Source: Bacillota bacterium (GTDB taxonomy: Bacteria; Bacillota; Clostridia; Lachnospirales; Cellulosilyticaceae). From it: 13,078 nucleotides of DNA. Under the pieces are notes generated by a model. The model had not been told where the DNA came from. It did no database searches and saw only the letters and a list, made by a program, of their open reading frames with translations. The stretch is taken from the NCBI GenBank assembly GCA_023457875.1, contig JAEXBC010000401.1:1-13078 (forward strand), given 5' to 3'. Position numbers and translations under genes: made by a program. Positions 6,801 through 13,078 of this stretch are shown in pieces. Within the stretch, counting starts at the first letter, position 1. Every line of letters begins with the position of its first letter.

Positions 6801-6826
6801 TATTTCAAGATAAATAGTATAAAATT

Positions 6827-6855
6827 TAGACAAGGGTAGGTTGTTCTGTTATAAT
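6827..6855 (+). promoter_or_regulatory. Promoter of isocitrate dehydrogenase
   Basis: TAGACA (6827-6832) and a perfect TATAAT (6850-6855) are 17 bases apart. Transcription from it would begin near 6862, inside or after an upstream in-frame ATG at 6860, so translation of this transcript must use the ATG at 6893. Confidence 0.7.
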
Positions 6856-6892
6856 AAAGATGAAAATAACAGGATACTTAGGAGGTAAAGTA

Positions 6893-8029
6893 ATGGACAA
6901 ATTAGAAGCAGCGAAAGCCCATTTTGCAGCATTAGTAGAGGAACAATTAGCTAGAGTAGAAAGAATGAAAAATGACTGTGATGCTGTAGACTATAGCAAA
7001 CTGGATCAGATTATAATCGGCTGTTGTGGTGGCGATGGTATTGGGCCAGCAATTACAAGAGAAGCTGAACGTGTACTTCGTGCTGTACTTAAAGACGAGG
7101 TAGCAAGTGGTAAAATTGTATTTAAACAAATTGATGGATTAACCATTGAAAATCGTATTGCAGCTAACAAAGCTATTCCAGACGATGTTTTAGCTGAGCT
7201 TAAGGCTTGTGATATTATACTAAAAGGACCAACTACTACCCCAAGTAAGGGTGATGGACCTAATATTGAAAGTGCTAATGTAGCAATGAGAAGAGAACTA
7301 GATCTTTTCGCTAATGTAAGACCTGTTGCAGTACCTGAGGAAGGTATTGACTGGACCTTCTTCCGTGAAAACACTGAAGGTGAGTACGCACTTGGAAGCA
7401 AGGGTATTGCACTAGATGAGGATATGTCCTTTGACTTCAAGGTGACTACTACACAAGGAACAGAAAGAATAGCAAGACAGGCATTTGAATTTGCTCGTAA
7501 AAATGGTAAGAAACATGTTGCTATCATTACAAAAGCGAATATTCTTAAGAAAACAGATGGTAAATTCCTTGAACTTTGCTATAATATCGCAAAGGAATAT
7601 CCAGAAATTCAAGTAGATGATTGGTTTGTAGATATTATTTCAGCAAACTTGATTAATGAAAACGTAAGAAAGAATTTTGAAGTATTTGTGCTTCCAAATC
7701 TTTATGGCGATATCATCACAGACGAAGCAGCTCAAATCCAAGGTGGTGTAGGAACTGCAGGAAGTGCTAACATTGGTAACAAATATGCTATGTTTGAAGC
7801 AATTCATGGTAGTGCACCAAGAATGGTGGAAACAGGTAGAGAACAATATGCTAACCCTGCAAGTATGATTAAAGCAGCAGAGTTATTACTTCGTCATATT
7901 GGATACAAAGACCAAGCTGATCGTGTGATTGCAGCATTAAAGATTGCTAATGATAAGATTAAAATGACAGGTAGAAGTGATGGTGCAACAGGTAGCGAGT
8001 TTGCTAACTGCGTTATTGAAAACCTATAA
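6893..8029 (+). CDS. Isocitrate dehydrogenase (isocitrate/isopropylmalate dehydrogenase family)
   Basis: A beta-decarboxylating dehydrogenase of 378 residues that would oxidise isocitrate to 2-oxoglutarate in the cytosol. Visible signatures are GDGIGP (47-52) near the N-terminus, KGPTTTP, NVRP, the FRENTEGEY motif, ITKANILK with the likely catalytic Lys, the metal-binding NLYGDIITDEAAQ, and HGSAPR in the cofactor loop. The absence of the Lys-Tyr pair that contacts the NADP phosphate in E. coli Icd leans toward NAD, but this is not decisive. The start at 6893 has GGAGGT 6 bases upstream, while the ATG at 6860 has no ribosome binding site and precedes the predicted transcription start. It follows the citrate synthase homologue by about 130 bases, and the pair strongly supports isocitrate over isopropylmalate or tartrate as the substrate. 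Aconitase is not in the window. Confidence 0.9.
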   Translation: MDKLEAAKAHFAALVEEQLARVERMKNDCDAVDYSKLDQIIIGCCGGDGIGPAITREAERVLRAVLKDEVASGKIVFKQIDGLTIENRIAANKAIPDDVLAELKACDIILKGPTTTPSKGDGPNIESANVAMRRELDLFANVRPVAVPEEGIDWTFFRENTEGEYALGSKGIALDEDMSFDFKVTTTQGTERIARQAFEFARKNGKKHVAIITKANILKKTDGKFLELCYNIAKEYPEIQVDDWFVDIISANLINENVRKNFEVFVLPNLYGDIITDEAAQIQGGVGTAGSANIGNKYAMFEAIHGSAPRMVETGREQYANPASMIKAAELLLRHIGYKDQADRVIAALKIANDKIKMTGRSDGATGSEFANCVIENL

Positions 8030-8046
8030 TATATTGTAAAATAAAG

Positions 8047-8073
8047 AGCTAGCACTTATAGGGTGCTAGCTTT
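8047..8073. terminator. Convergent terminator between isocitrate dehydrogenase and queF
   Basis: AGCTAGCAC (8047-8055) and GTGCTAGCT (8063-8071) form a perfect 9-bp stem with a 7-base loop. T residues follow on the plus side and a T-rich stretch on the minus side, so it probably serves both convergent genes. Confidence 0.8.
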
Positions 8074-8131
8074 AACTATGTCATTTGATTGATGAATTAC
8101 TTAGTATGATTTGAGGCTAGGATATGATGTC

Positions 8132-8629
8132 TTAGCGGTTATCCACTTTTTCAGGATACAGATCATGATGGGTTAAACGTTCCCAGGCTACAGCCTCCCA
8201 CTTTGTACCAGGTTTGCCATAATTACAATAAGGGTCAATGGAAATGCCACCTCTTGGCGTGAATTTGCCCCAAACTTCAATATATTTAGGATCCATGAGT
8301 TTGATTAAGTCCTTCATAATGATATTCATACAGTCTTCATGGAAATCGCCATGATTTCTGAAGCTAAATAAATAAAGTTTCAAGGCCTTGCTTTCTACCA
8401 TTAGAGGACCTGGGACATAAGAAATATAGATTGTCGCAAAATCAGGTTGACCAGTAATAGGGCATAAACTTGTAAATTCTGGACAGTTAAATTTCACAAA
8501 GTAATCATTATCGGGATGTTTATTAGGGAAGGTTTCTAATACATCAGGTGCATAATCATCTTTGTATTTAACCTTTTGATTACCAAGAAGCGTTACATCA
8601 CCTAATTCTTCTTTTGTTCTACCACTCAT
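8132..8629 (-). CDS. queF: NADPH-dependent 7-cyano-7-deazaguanine reductase (preQ0 reductase)
   Basis: Reduces the nitrile of preQ0 to preQ1, the last free-base step of queuosine synthesis, in the cytosol. At 165 residues it is the short, single-domain (Bacillus-type) form. The catalytic Cys is C56 in CPITGQPDF, with the partner Asp at 63. The family signature [20 protein letters not shown] gives E79 to K81 and the conserved H97 and E98, each shifted by one from the Bacillus subtilis numbering, so the enzyme looks complete and active. The start has AGGAGGT 6 bases upstream. It appears monocistronic: a convergent terminator lies downstream and a hairpin-rich gap upstream. No queC, queD or queE is present in the window, and I see no convincing preQ1 riboswitch in front of it. 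Confidence 0.97.
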   Translation of the reverse strand: MSGRTKEELGDVTLLGNQKVKYKDDYAPDVLETFPNKHPDNDYFVKFNCPEFTSLCPITGQPDFATIYISYVPGPLMVESKALKLYLFSFRNHGDFHEDCMNIIMKDLIKLMDPKYIEVWGKFTPRGGISIDPYCNYGKPGTKWEAVAWERLTHHDLYPEKVDNR

Positions 8630-8659
8630 TTTGATACCTCCTAGTTGATTGTGTAAGGC

Positions 8660-8745
8660 ATAAACAACACAAGGTTGTTAGCTATATCTTAAGAATAAAG
8701 CATTCTAAAATATATTATGATAAAATCAAGGATTATTCAAGGATT
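8660..8745 (-). promoter_or_regulatory. queF upstream region: possible promoter and small hairpin
   Basis: On the minus strand TTGAAT (8742-8737) and TAATAT (8719-8714) are 17 bases apart. Between them and queF lies the inverted repeat AACAAC (8663-8668) / GTTGTT (8674-8679), which could be a leader hairpin or an operator. Confidence 0.35.
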
Positions 8746-8897
8746 ATTTAACAAGAAGTCATAAATGAATTTTATGGGTTATTTTACTAAAAAAAACTCA
8801 TTTAATCGAAAATAATTGTAAATAGTAATGGTAAATTAGTTAAAAATAGTGTACAATGTATTTGGCATAGCTCCTTAGTCTACCATTAAGGAGTAAG

Positions 8898-8927
8898 ATG
8901 TTAAAGAGAAAAAGAAAAAATAAATAG
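8898..8927 (+). CDS. Possible nine-codon basic leader ORF
   Basis: ATG at 8898 reads MLKRKRKNK and then TAG. AAGGAG (8888-8893) precedes it at 4 bases, a short spacing. The ribosome binding site is the right arm of the CTCCTTA/TAAGGAG hairpin, so translation would need that hairpin to open. It could equally be chance in an A-rich stretch. Confidence 0.2.
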   Translation: MLKRKRKNK

Positions 8928-9063
8928 AGACAACACTATATGTTTATGCACTGAATAGTACATAAATAGTCATTTACGTGGGGAAGGTTAAAATAAGTAT
9001 TAGGTGAACGGAAAAGAGCTATAATCGTGTAAAGGGTATAAGATGTTCCATAATGAGAGTCGG

Positions 9064-9136
9064 AAACCAAATGCATAAAGGAGGTAGCGTACAGTAGGGT
9101 GCTGTGTGACTACCTCCTTTATGTATTTGGTTTTAT
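9064..9136 (+). terminator. Long hairpin at the 3' end of the mocR gene
   Basis: Arms at 9064-9087 and 9110-9133 pair over 24 bases with one G-T wobble. ACAG/CTGT within the 22-base loop add pairing. The U tract is good on the plus strand (TTTTATTCTTTTT) and poor on the minus strand, so it may mainly end a plus-strand transcript while also closing the minus-strand gene, whose stop overlaps the right arm. Confidence 0.8.
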
Positions 9137-10542
9137 TCTTTTTGTAGGCTTTTAATACAATGCTCTAGAATGTCAATGCCCTTCCCAATTTCTTCTATAC
9201 TGCAGGTTGCAAAGCTCACTCTAACATAGCAATCCTTAAGCTTATCGATGTGGGAGAAAAAAATGGTAGAAGGTAAAATGAGGAGACCTTCTTGGTGGCA
9301 AAGGTGATAGAGTTTTTCGCTAGACAAGGATTTAGGTAGGCGTAGCCAAAAACATAGGCCGCCATTAGGCTCATAAAAGGTTAAACCATATTTTTTTAAG
9401 GGGAGTAATTTATGAAGCATATACTCATAACGCCCTTCATACAGTGCTCTCATGTAACGAATATGTTCCTGCCACTTATTATTTTTAAAATAAAGTTCAA
9501 GTGCTCTTTGCATCAGACCAGAGGAGGAAATGTCCGTGGTCTGTTTTATTTTTGCAAAGCGCTCAGAAAGATGATGTGGCATGATTATAAAGCCCATGCG
9601 AAGACCAGGCATTAGTAATTTTGAAAAGCTTTTTAAGTAAATGACTTGATCATGGGTATCTAGTGCTTTTAAGGTAAGGGGTGTATGGTTCGTATAGTTT
9701 AACTCTAGCATAGAATCCTCTTCCAGAATCAAGAAGTCATATTCCTTTGCCAATTTCAATAAACCTAAAAGGGTGGCTTTGCTATAGCAAAGCGTAGTGG
9801 GGTTTTGATAATTTGGCATCACATAAACTAATTTAGGTTTACAAACCCTAACCTTTTTTTCAAGTTCTATTAGATTGATGCCTTCTAAGTCTAGATGAAC
9901 AGGCACAATACGGCAGCCTCTAGATTTAAAGACATCAACAGCACCATTATAGGTAGGTGATTCAGTAATGACACTATCACCAGAGTAAAGTAGACTTTTG
10001 GCAATAATATCAAGGCCTTGTTGAGCGCCTGAAACAATTTGAATGCATTCTTTGTGGGTAGTAATCTGATAGGTTTCCTCTAGGAAATGGGTGAGCACCT
10101 CCCGAAGTGGTGCAAAGCCATTGATCTCTTGATAACCAAATGCAAAACCTTTGTCACGATCAATAGCTTCTACAATGTATTCCTTAAATGTTTCTATTGG
10201 AAAGATACCGGGATGAGGAGAAGCACTGGAAAAATCAATTAAAGGCGCTGTATACTCTAGTGGTGGTAAAACAGGGGTACTGGTGGTTAAAAGTTTAGAA
10301 ACATAGTAGCCACTCCCTTTTTTTGAGGTCACATAGCCTGTATGCTCGAGTTGTTTATAGGCGTTAATAACCGTTACGTTATTAATAGATAGGGCCTTAG
10401 CAAGGGTTCTGATGGGCGGCAGTTTATCGCCAACGGAAAAATCACCATTAATAATCAGGGTTTTGAGGTGATTAAAAAGCTGAGCATAAAGAGGCTCTGT
10501 ACTATTTGTGTCAAATTGTAACGGTACAATATCTATATTCAT
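9133..10542 (-). CDS. MocR/PdxR-type regulator (GntR winged helix fused to aminotransferase-like domain)
   Basis: A 469-residue transcription factor. The N-terminal GntR winged-helix domain spans about residues 17-81 (DKLPPIRTLAKALSINNVTV and the wing KKGSGYYV). A linker leads into a fold-type I aminotransferase-like domain with the YQNPT motif and the PLP-lysine motif SFSK (Lys at about 308). Family knowledge: MocR proteins bind PLP, and PdxR members control vitamin B6 synthesis or salvage. The divergent pyridoxine kinase operon makes a PdxR-like role likely. The start at 10542 is chosen because AAGGAGG lies 6 bases upstream; the frame extends 15 codons farther but over the ribosome binding site. 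One candidate operator overlaps this gene's own -35 region and another lies in its first codons, suggesting autoregulation. The long hairpin 9064-9133 follows its stop. Confidence 0.92.
   Translation of the reverse strand: MNIDIVPLQFDTNSTEPLYAQLFNHLKTLIINGDFSVGDKLPPIRTLAKALSINNVTVINAYKQLEHTGYVTSKKGSGYYVSKLLTTSTPVLPPLEYTAPLIDFSSASPHPGIFPIETFKEYIVEAIDRDKGFAFGYQEINGFAPLREVLTHFLEETYQITTHKECIQIVSGAQQGLDIIAKSLLYSGDSVITESPTYNGAVDVFKSRGCRIVPVHLDLEGINLIELEKKVRVCKPKLVYVMPNYQNPTTLCYSKATLLGLLKLAKEYDFLILEEDSMLELNYTNHTPLTLKALDTHDQVIYLKSFSKLLMPGLRMGFIIMPHHLSERFAKIKQTTDISSSGLMQRALELYFKNNKWQEHIRYMRALYEGRYEYMLHKLLPLKKYGLTFYEPNGGLCFWLRLPKSLSSEKLYHLCHQEGLLILPSTIFFSHIDKLKDCYVRVSFATCSIEEIGKGIDILEHCIKSLQKE
10515..10530. 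promoter_or_regulatory. Candidate regulator box 1 (within mocR start)
   Basis: ATTGTAACGGTACAAT has perfect 6-base inverted arms (ATTGTA/TACAAT). Fourteen bases recur with one change at 10620-10633. It lies in the first codons of the regulator gene. Confidence 0.45.
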
Positions 10543-10601
10543 GAAAACCTCCTTGAGAAATATTGACCAAATAATAAAAATATGCAAAAATACATTTATT
10601 C

Positions 10602-10630
10602 ATTATAAGAAACAGAATAATTGTAACGAT
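10602..10630 (-). promoter_or_regulatory. Promoter of the mocR-type regulator
   Basis: TATAAT on the minus strand (10607-10602) is a perfect -10. The -35 position falls near 10625-10630, a poor match that coincides with candidate operator box 2, fitting control by the regulator itself. Confidence 0.45.
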
Positions 10631-10652
10631 ACACTTATTCTATACGGAATAA
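10620..10652. promoter_or_regulatory. Candidate regulator box 2 and TTATTC/GAATAA inverted repeat
   Basis: ATTGTAACGATACA (10620-10633) repeats box 1 with one change, 105 bases away. It is followed by TTATTC (10635-10640) and GAATAA (10647-10652). A second TTATTC/GAATAA pair sits at 10596-10601 and 10615-10620. The region is the divergent control region of the regulator and the pyridoxine kinase operon, whose own -35 is poor, as expected of an activated promoter. Confidence 0.45.
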
Positions 10653-10705
10653 ATACAAATGTAAAGTAGACGATGTATAGGATTTTGTATTAAGGGAGAA
10701 TAGTT

Positions 10706-11530
10706 ATGAAGAAAACAGCTGTAATCAATGACTTATCTGGGATTGGGAGATGTTCCTTAAATGTAGCCATATCCATTCTTAGTACTTTAAAGGTACAGGC
10801 GTGTCCACTGCCCACAGCGCTGTTATCCAATCAAACAGGTTTTAAGGAATTTTCCTTTTTAGATTTTACGCCGTATATGAGAGACTATTTCAAACATTGG
10901 AAAACCATAGGTTATCATTTTGATAGCATTTACTCTGGTTTTTTAGGTTCGACAGAGCAGATAGAGGTGCTTTCTGACTTTATAGATGCTTTTAAAGAAG
11001 AACAAACCTTAGTATTGATTGACCCAGTAATGGGAGACAATGGTTTACTTTATAGTATCTATCCGGAGGATTATCCCGGCTATATGCAAAAATTAGTAGC
11101 TAAGGCAGATATTATTACCCCGAACCTCACAGAGTTTAGTTTGCTTACAGGCTATGATTTAGCATGGGGCATTCAAAAAGAAAAACTCCTAGCCTATGCA
11201 GGGGAGCTAACAAAAAATGGACTTAAGCAAATGGTTATTACAGGGGTATGGGATGAAAAAAATCCCAAGGAGCTTATAAATATAGGGGTAGATTTTGATA
11301 AGAACCACTATTTTGAAAAGAAGGTTAGTTATGACGGGATATCCTATAGTGGCACAGGAGATATTTTTGCTTCTATATTGTGTGGGTATCTGACCAGAGG
11401 CTATTCACTGCAGGAAGCGGTATGTATAGCTAGTGAATTCATTACAAAGGCTATTGGGTATACTTCACAGTTTCAGCTTGATACAAATGAAGGCATTTTA
11501 TATGAAAATTTTTTGAAGGAGTTGAATTAA
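10706..11530 (+). CDS. Pyridoxine/pyridoxamine/pyridoxal kinase
   Basis: A ribokinase-superfamily kinase of 274 residues that phosphorylates B6 vitamers with ATP in the cytosol. Visible motifs are the N-terminal NDLSGIGRCSLN, DPVMGDNG (106-113), TPNLTE (138-143) and SGTGDIFAS with GTGD at 216-219, where Asp219 is the catalytic base. The full N-to-C arrangement and length fit PdxK/PdxY rather than ThiD, which usually has different N-terminal residues; substrate choice between B6 and HMP is supported mostly by the adjacent PdxR-like regulator. The start has GGGAGA 7 bases upstream. It is the first gene of a compact operon: the ECF S component begins one base after the stop, with its ribosome binding site inside this gene. 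Confidence 0.92.
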   Translation: MKKTAVINDLSGIGRCSLNVAISILSTLKVQACPLPTALLSNQTGFKEFSFLDFTPYMRDYFKHWKTIGYHFDSIYSGFLGSTEQIEVLSDFIDAFKEEQTLVLIDPVMGDNGLLYSIYPEDYPGYMQKLVAKADIITPNLTEFSLLTGYDLAWGIQKEKLLAYAGELTKNGLKQMVITGVWDEKNPKELINIGVDFDKNHYFEKKVSYDGISYSGTGDIFASILCGYLTRGYSLQEAVCIASEFITKAIGYTSQFQLDTNEGILYENFLKELN

Positions 11531-11531
11531 T

Positions 11532-12062
11532 ATGAGCCAATCACAAAAAACAAGATTAATGATTATGACTGCTTTATTTGCTGCCCTTATCTTCGTTGGG
11601 ACACGAATTAATATTCCAACAGGTATAGGAAGTCATATTGTGCATATAGGAGATGCTCTGATTTATCTTGCGGCCTGTGTTTTACCGATGCCCTATGTAA
11701 TGCTCAGCGGGGCAATTGGAGCAGGACTTTCAGATTTCACAACGCCTAACTGTATGGTATGGGTTATTCCAACCATCCTTATAAAGCCTTTACTTGTACC
11801 TTATTTCACAAGAAACAATCATAAATTTATTTGTCTACGTAACATTTTTGCAGCAGTACTCGCAGGGGTGACTGGAAGTATAGGCTATTTGGTAGCAGAA
11901 ATTATTCTTATGGGTAATGTGAAGGGGGCACTTTTGGCATTTATACCAGGATTACTACAGCCATTAGGTAGTATGATTGTATTTATTATGATAGGGTATG
12001 CTTTTGATACCTTAAAGCTTCAAGGTAAATTAAAAAGACAATTGGAGGGAAATGCATCATGA
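11532..12062 (+). CDS. ECF transporter S component, probably for vitamin B6
   Basis: A 176-residue integral membrane protein with about five or six hydrophobic segments, starting MTALFAALIFVGTRI. That opening is typical of substrate-binding S components of energy-coupling factor transporters, which work with a shared EcfT-EcfA module encoded elsewhere. The GDALIYLAACVLPMPYVMLSGAIGAGLSD stretch and the Pro-rich cytosolic loops resemble the TIGR04002-like group. The neighbouring kinase and regulator make pyridoxine or another B6 vitamer the best guess for the substrate, by context only; HMP or another vitamin is possible. The tail is basic (KLKRQLEG), as expected for a cytosolic end. The gene overlaps the next by 4 bases (ATGA), so the two are translationally coupled. 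Confidence 0.85.
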   Translation: MSQSQKTRLMIMTALFAALIFVGTRINIPTGIGSHIVHIGDALIYLAACVLPMPYVMLSGAIGAGLSDFTTPNCMVWVIPTILIKPLLVPYFTRNNHKFICLRNIFAAVLAGVTGSIGYLVAEIILMGNVKGALLAFIPGLLQPLGSMIVFIMIGYAFDTLKLQGKLKRQLEGNAS

Positions 12063-12658
12063 ATATCTTATATAAAATAGACAATAGCTTATATGTGAAC
12101 TTAACGAATAAATGTCCTTGTGCTTGTACCTTTTGCATAAGAATAGATCATGATAGTGTAAATGGTGAGGATAATTTGTGGTTACCTTACGACCCTAGTA
12201 TAGAAGAGGTACTAGCAGAATTTGAAAAGCATGATTTAGATAGCTATGATCAGGTTGTACTTTGTGGCTATGGTGAGCCACTTACAAGACTTGAGGTTGC
12301 CCTTGAGGTCTTTAAGTATATCCGCTCCAAAAGTAAGGTTACAATCCGCATAAACACCAATGGCTTAGCAGACCTCATTCACAAAAAACCAACTGCTCAT
12401 TTATTAGAGGGATATGTAGACGCCATTTCAATTAGCTTAAATGCACCTACGGCCGAGGAATATCTAGCCATTGCAAGACCTAAGTTTGGTATAGAGTCCT
12501 TTGGTGCCATGCTAAAGTATGCAGAGGACTGTAAGAAGTATATTAAAGAAGTAACCTTTTCTGTAGTAGATGTGATTACTAAAGAGCAAATCGAAGCATG
12601 TCGCAAGCTTGCAGAAAGTATGGGCACTCAATTTCGCGTACGTGCCTTTATAGAATAG
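12059..12658 (+). CDS. Radical SAM protein (TatD-associated type)
   Basis: A short radical SAM enzyme of 199 residues. C19, C23 and C26 in KCPCACTFC form the Cx3Cx2C motif that binds the 4Fe-4S cluster; C21 is extra. The GYGEPL motif for SAM contacts and the INTNG strand follow, then ISLNAP. The half-length core has no SPASM or other C-terminal cluster domain. It resembles the family annotated as TatD-linked radical SAM proteins, whose reaction is unknown; no tatD gene is in this window. It starts inside the stop of the ECF component (ATGA overlap, GGAGGG 10 bases upstream), so it belongs to the B6 operon. A role in B6 chemistry is possible but not shown. No convincing terminator follows. Confidence 0.87.
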   Translation: MNILYKIDNSLYVNLTNKCPCACTFCIRIDHDSVNGEDNLWLPYDPSIEEVLAEFEKHDLDSYDQVVLCGYGEPLTRLEVALEVFKYIRSKSKVTIRINTNGLADLIHKKPTAHLLEGYVDAISISLNAPTAEEYLAIARPKFGIESFGAMLKYAEDCKKYIKEVTFSVVDVITKEQIEACRKLAESMGTQFRVRAFIE

Positions 12659-12734
12659 AGCGGTCATCAATGTTCTAAGGAATAAATGAGTATAAGAGTG
12701 ATTATACTAAGAATAACTATAGGAGGTCATGCAA

Positions 12735-13078
12735 ATGAAACAAACCATTACAATCAATCCTCAAACACACCTAGGGGAACTTGTAACCTTTTTTCCAGCT
12801 ATAACTTCTCGTCTTAATGAACTGCATATAGATTACTGCTGCCAAGGAGATCGAACCCTAGAGGCTGCCATGCAGAATGCAGGTCTTTCATCAGATTTCC
12901 TTACTGAAGTACAGGAGGCTTATAGTGACTATTTGGCAAGACCGGATAAGCAGCTACCTGTGAGTGAGTTATCTGACGAACAGCTCATTGAACTTATTCT
13001 TGAGATTCATCATCAGCCTGAACGTAGTCTGTGGAAGGAATTAGATCAGCTTGTGAATAAGATTTTGCTTGTACATTA
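12735..13078 (+). CDS. Iron-sulfur cluster repair di-iron protein, RIC/ScdA/YtfE family (3' end outside the window)
   Basis: The first 114 residues are present. The N-terminal DUF542/ScdA_N domain shows LGELVTFFPAITSRLNELHIDYCCQGDRTL with the conserved C35-C36. The start of the hemerythrin-like di-iron domain follows, with HH at about 92-93 and a further His at the window edge. Family members repair iron-sulfur clusters damaged by nitric oxide or oxidants. The ATG at 12735 is 8 bases from AGGAGG (12721-12726) and is preferred over the in-frame ATG at 12729, which is too close. A gap of 76 bases with no terminator separates it from the radical SAM gene; TATACT (12703-12708) could be its own -10. 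The protein is cut by the window, so its completeness cannot be judged. Confidence 0.92.
   Translation, partial: MKQTITINPQTHLGELVTFFPAITSRLNELHIDYCCQGDRTLEAAMQNAGLSSDFLTEVQEAYSDYLARPDKQLPVSELSDEQLIELILEIHHQPERSLWKELDQLVNKILLVH

Larger units (their letters stand above)
8845..9136 (+). ncRNA. Candidate structured plus-strand RNA in the queF-mocR gap
   Basis: No ordinary gene lies between 8630 and 9132. A possible -10, TACAAT at 8852-8857, is followed by a CTCCTTA/TAAGGAG hairpin (8871-8893). A 12-bp hairpin with a GAAT loop follows (8941-8968, one wobble and one mismatch). A 24-bp stem at 9064-9133 then ends in TTTTATTCTTTTT and works as a terminator on the plus strand. A second TATAAT at 9020-9025 could start a shorter RNA. 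No known RNA family is recognised, and the -35 elements are poor, so the transcript is hypothetical. Confidence 0.3.

Noticed and set aside
7006..7527. 173-aa minus-strand reading frame
   Set aside because: It lies wholly inside isocitrate dehydrogenase, antisense, with no ribosome binding site and no recognisable motif.
8630..8700. preQ1 riboswitch upstream of queF
   Set aside because: The leader lacks the recognisable preQ1-I hairpin and A-rich tail; only a simple AACAAC/GTTGTT hairpin is seen.
8845..9136. Known structured RNAs such as RNase P RNA, SRP RNA or tmRNA
   Set aside because: None of the conserved core sequences of these RNAs that I can recall is present.
10543..10587. 15-residue N-terminal extension of the MocR-type regulator
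   Set aside because: It would read through the strong AAGGAGG that serves the ATG at 10542, and the extension is not part of the winged-helix domain.

Overview
The window is AT-rich, uses strong AGGAGG-type ribosome binding sites and sigma-A-like promoters, and carries a T-box leader on leuS, a Re-citrate synthase homologue, a MocR/PdxR regulator and small Cys-rich membrane proteins. This points to a low-GC Gram-positive anaerobe of the class Clostridia, probably a Lachnospiraceae or Cellulosilyticum-like lineage. The genus is inference; no rRNA or tRNA gene is present to settle it.

Layout. 1-315: a 36-bp tandem repeat tract, open on both strands, probably the end of a repeat protein that starts outside the window. 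374-3217: promoter, T-box leader with a CTC specifier, leuS and a strong bidirectional terminator. 3219-4036 (minus) and 4167-4559 (plus): two minus-strand genes and one divergent plus-strand gene for unrecognised small helical proteins that look alike. 4596-5083 (minus): two small Cys-rich membrane proteins. 5084-5398: a regulatory gap with a good promoter whose -10 lies in a palindrome. 5399-8029 (plus): Re-type citrate synthase homologue and isocitrate dehydrogenase, which with an aconitase encoded elsewhere would make 2-oxoglutarate from oxaloacetate and acetyl-CoA. 8132-8629 (minus): queF of queuosine synthesis. 8630-9132: about 500 bases without an ordinary gene but rich in hairpins, a possible non-coding RNA. 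9133-10542 (minus): MocR/PdxR-type regulator, divergent from a tightly packed plus-strand operon, 10706-12658, of pyridoxine kinase, ECF S component and radical SAM protein. 12735-13078: the start of an iron-sulfur cluster repair (RIC/ScdA) protein, cut by the window edge.

The most coherent unit is the vitamin B6 salvage locus. A PLP-binding-type regulator faces a B6 kinase, a membrane substrate-binding subunit and a radical SAM enzyme of unknown role, with two copies of the motif ATTGTAACGRTACA 105 bp apart as candidate regulator sites. The least explained parts are the hairpin-rich gap at 8845-9136, the trio of look-alike helical proteins, and the repeat tract at the left edge.
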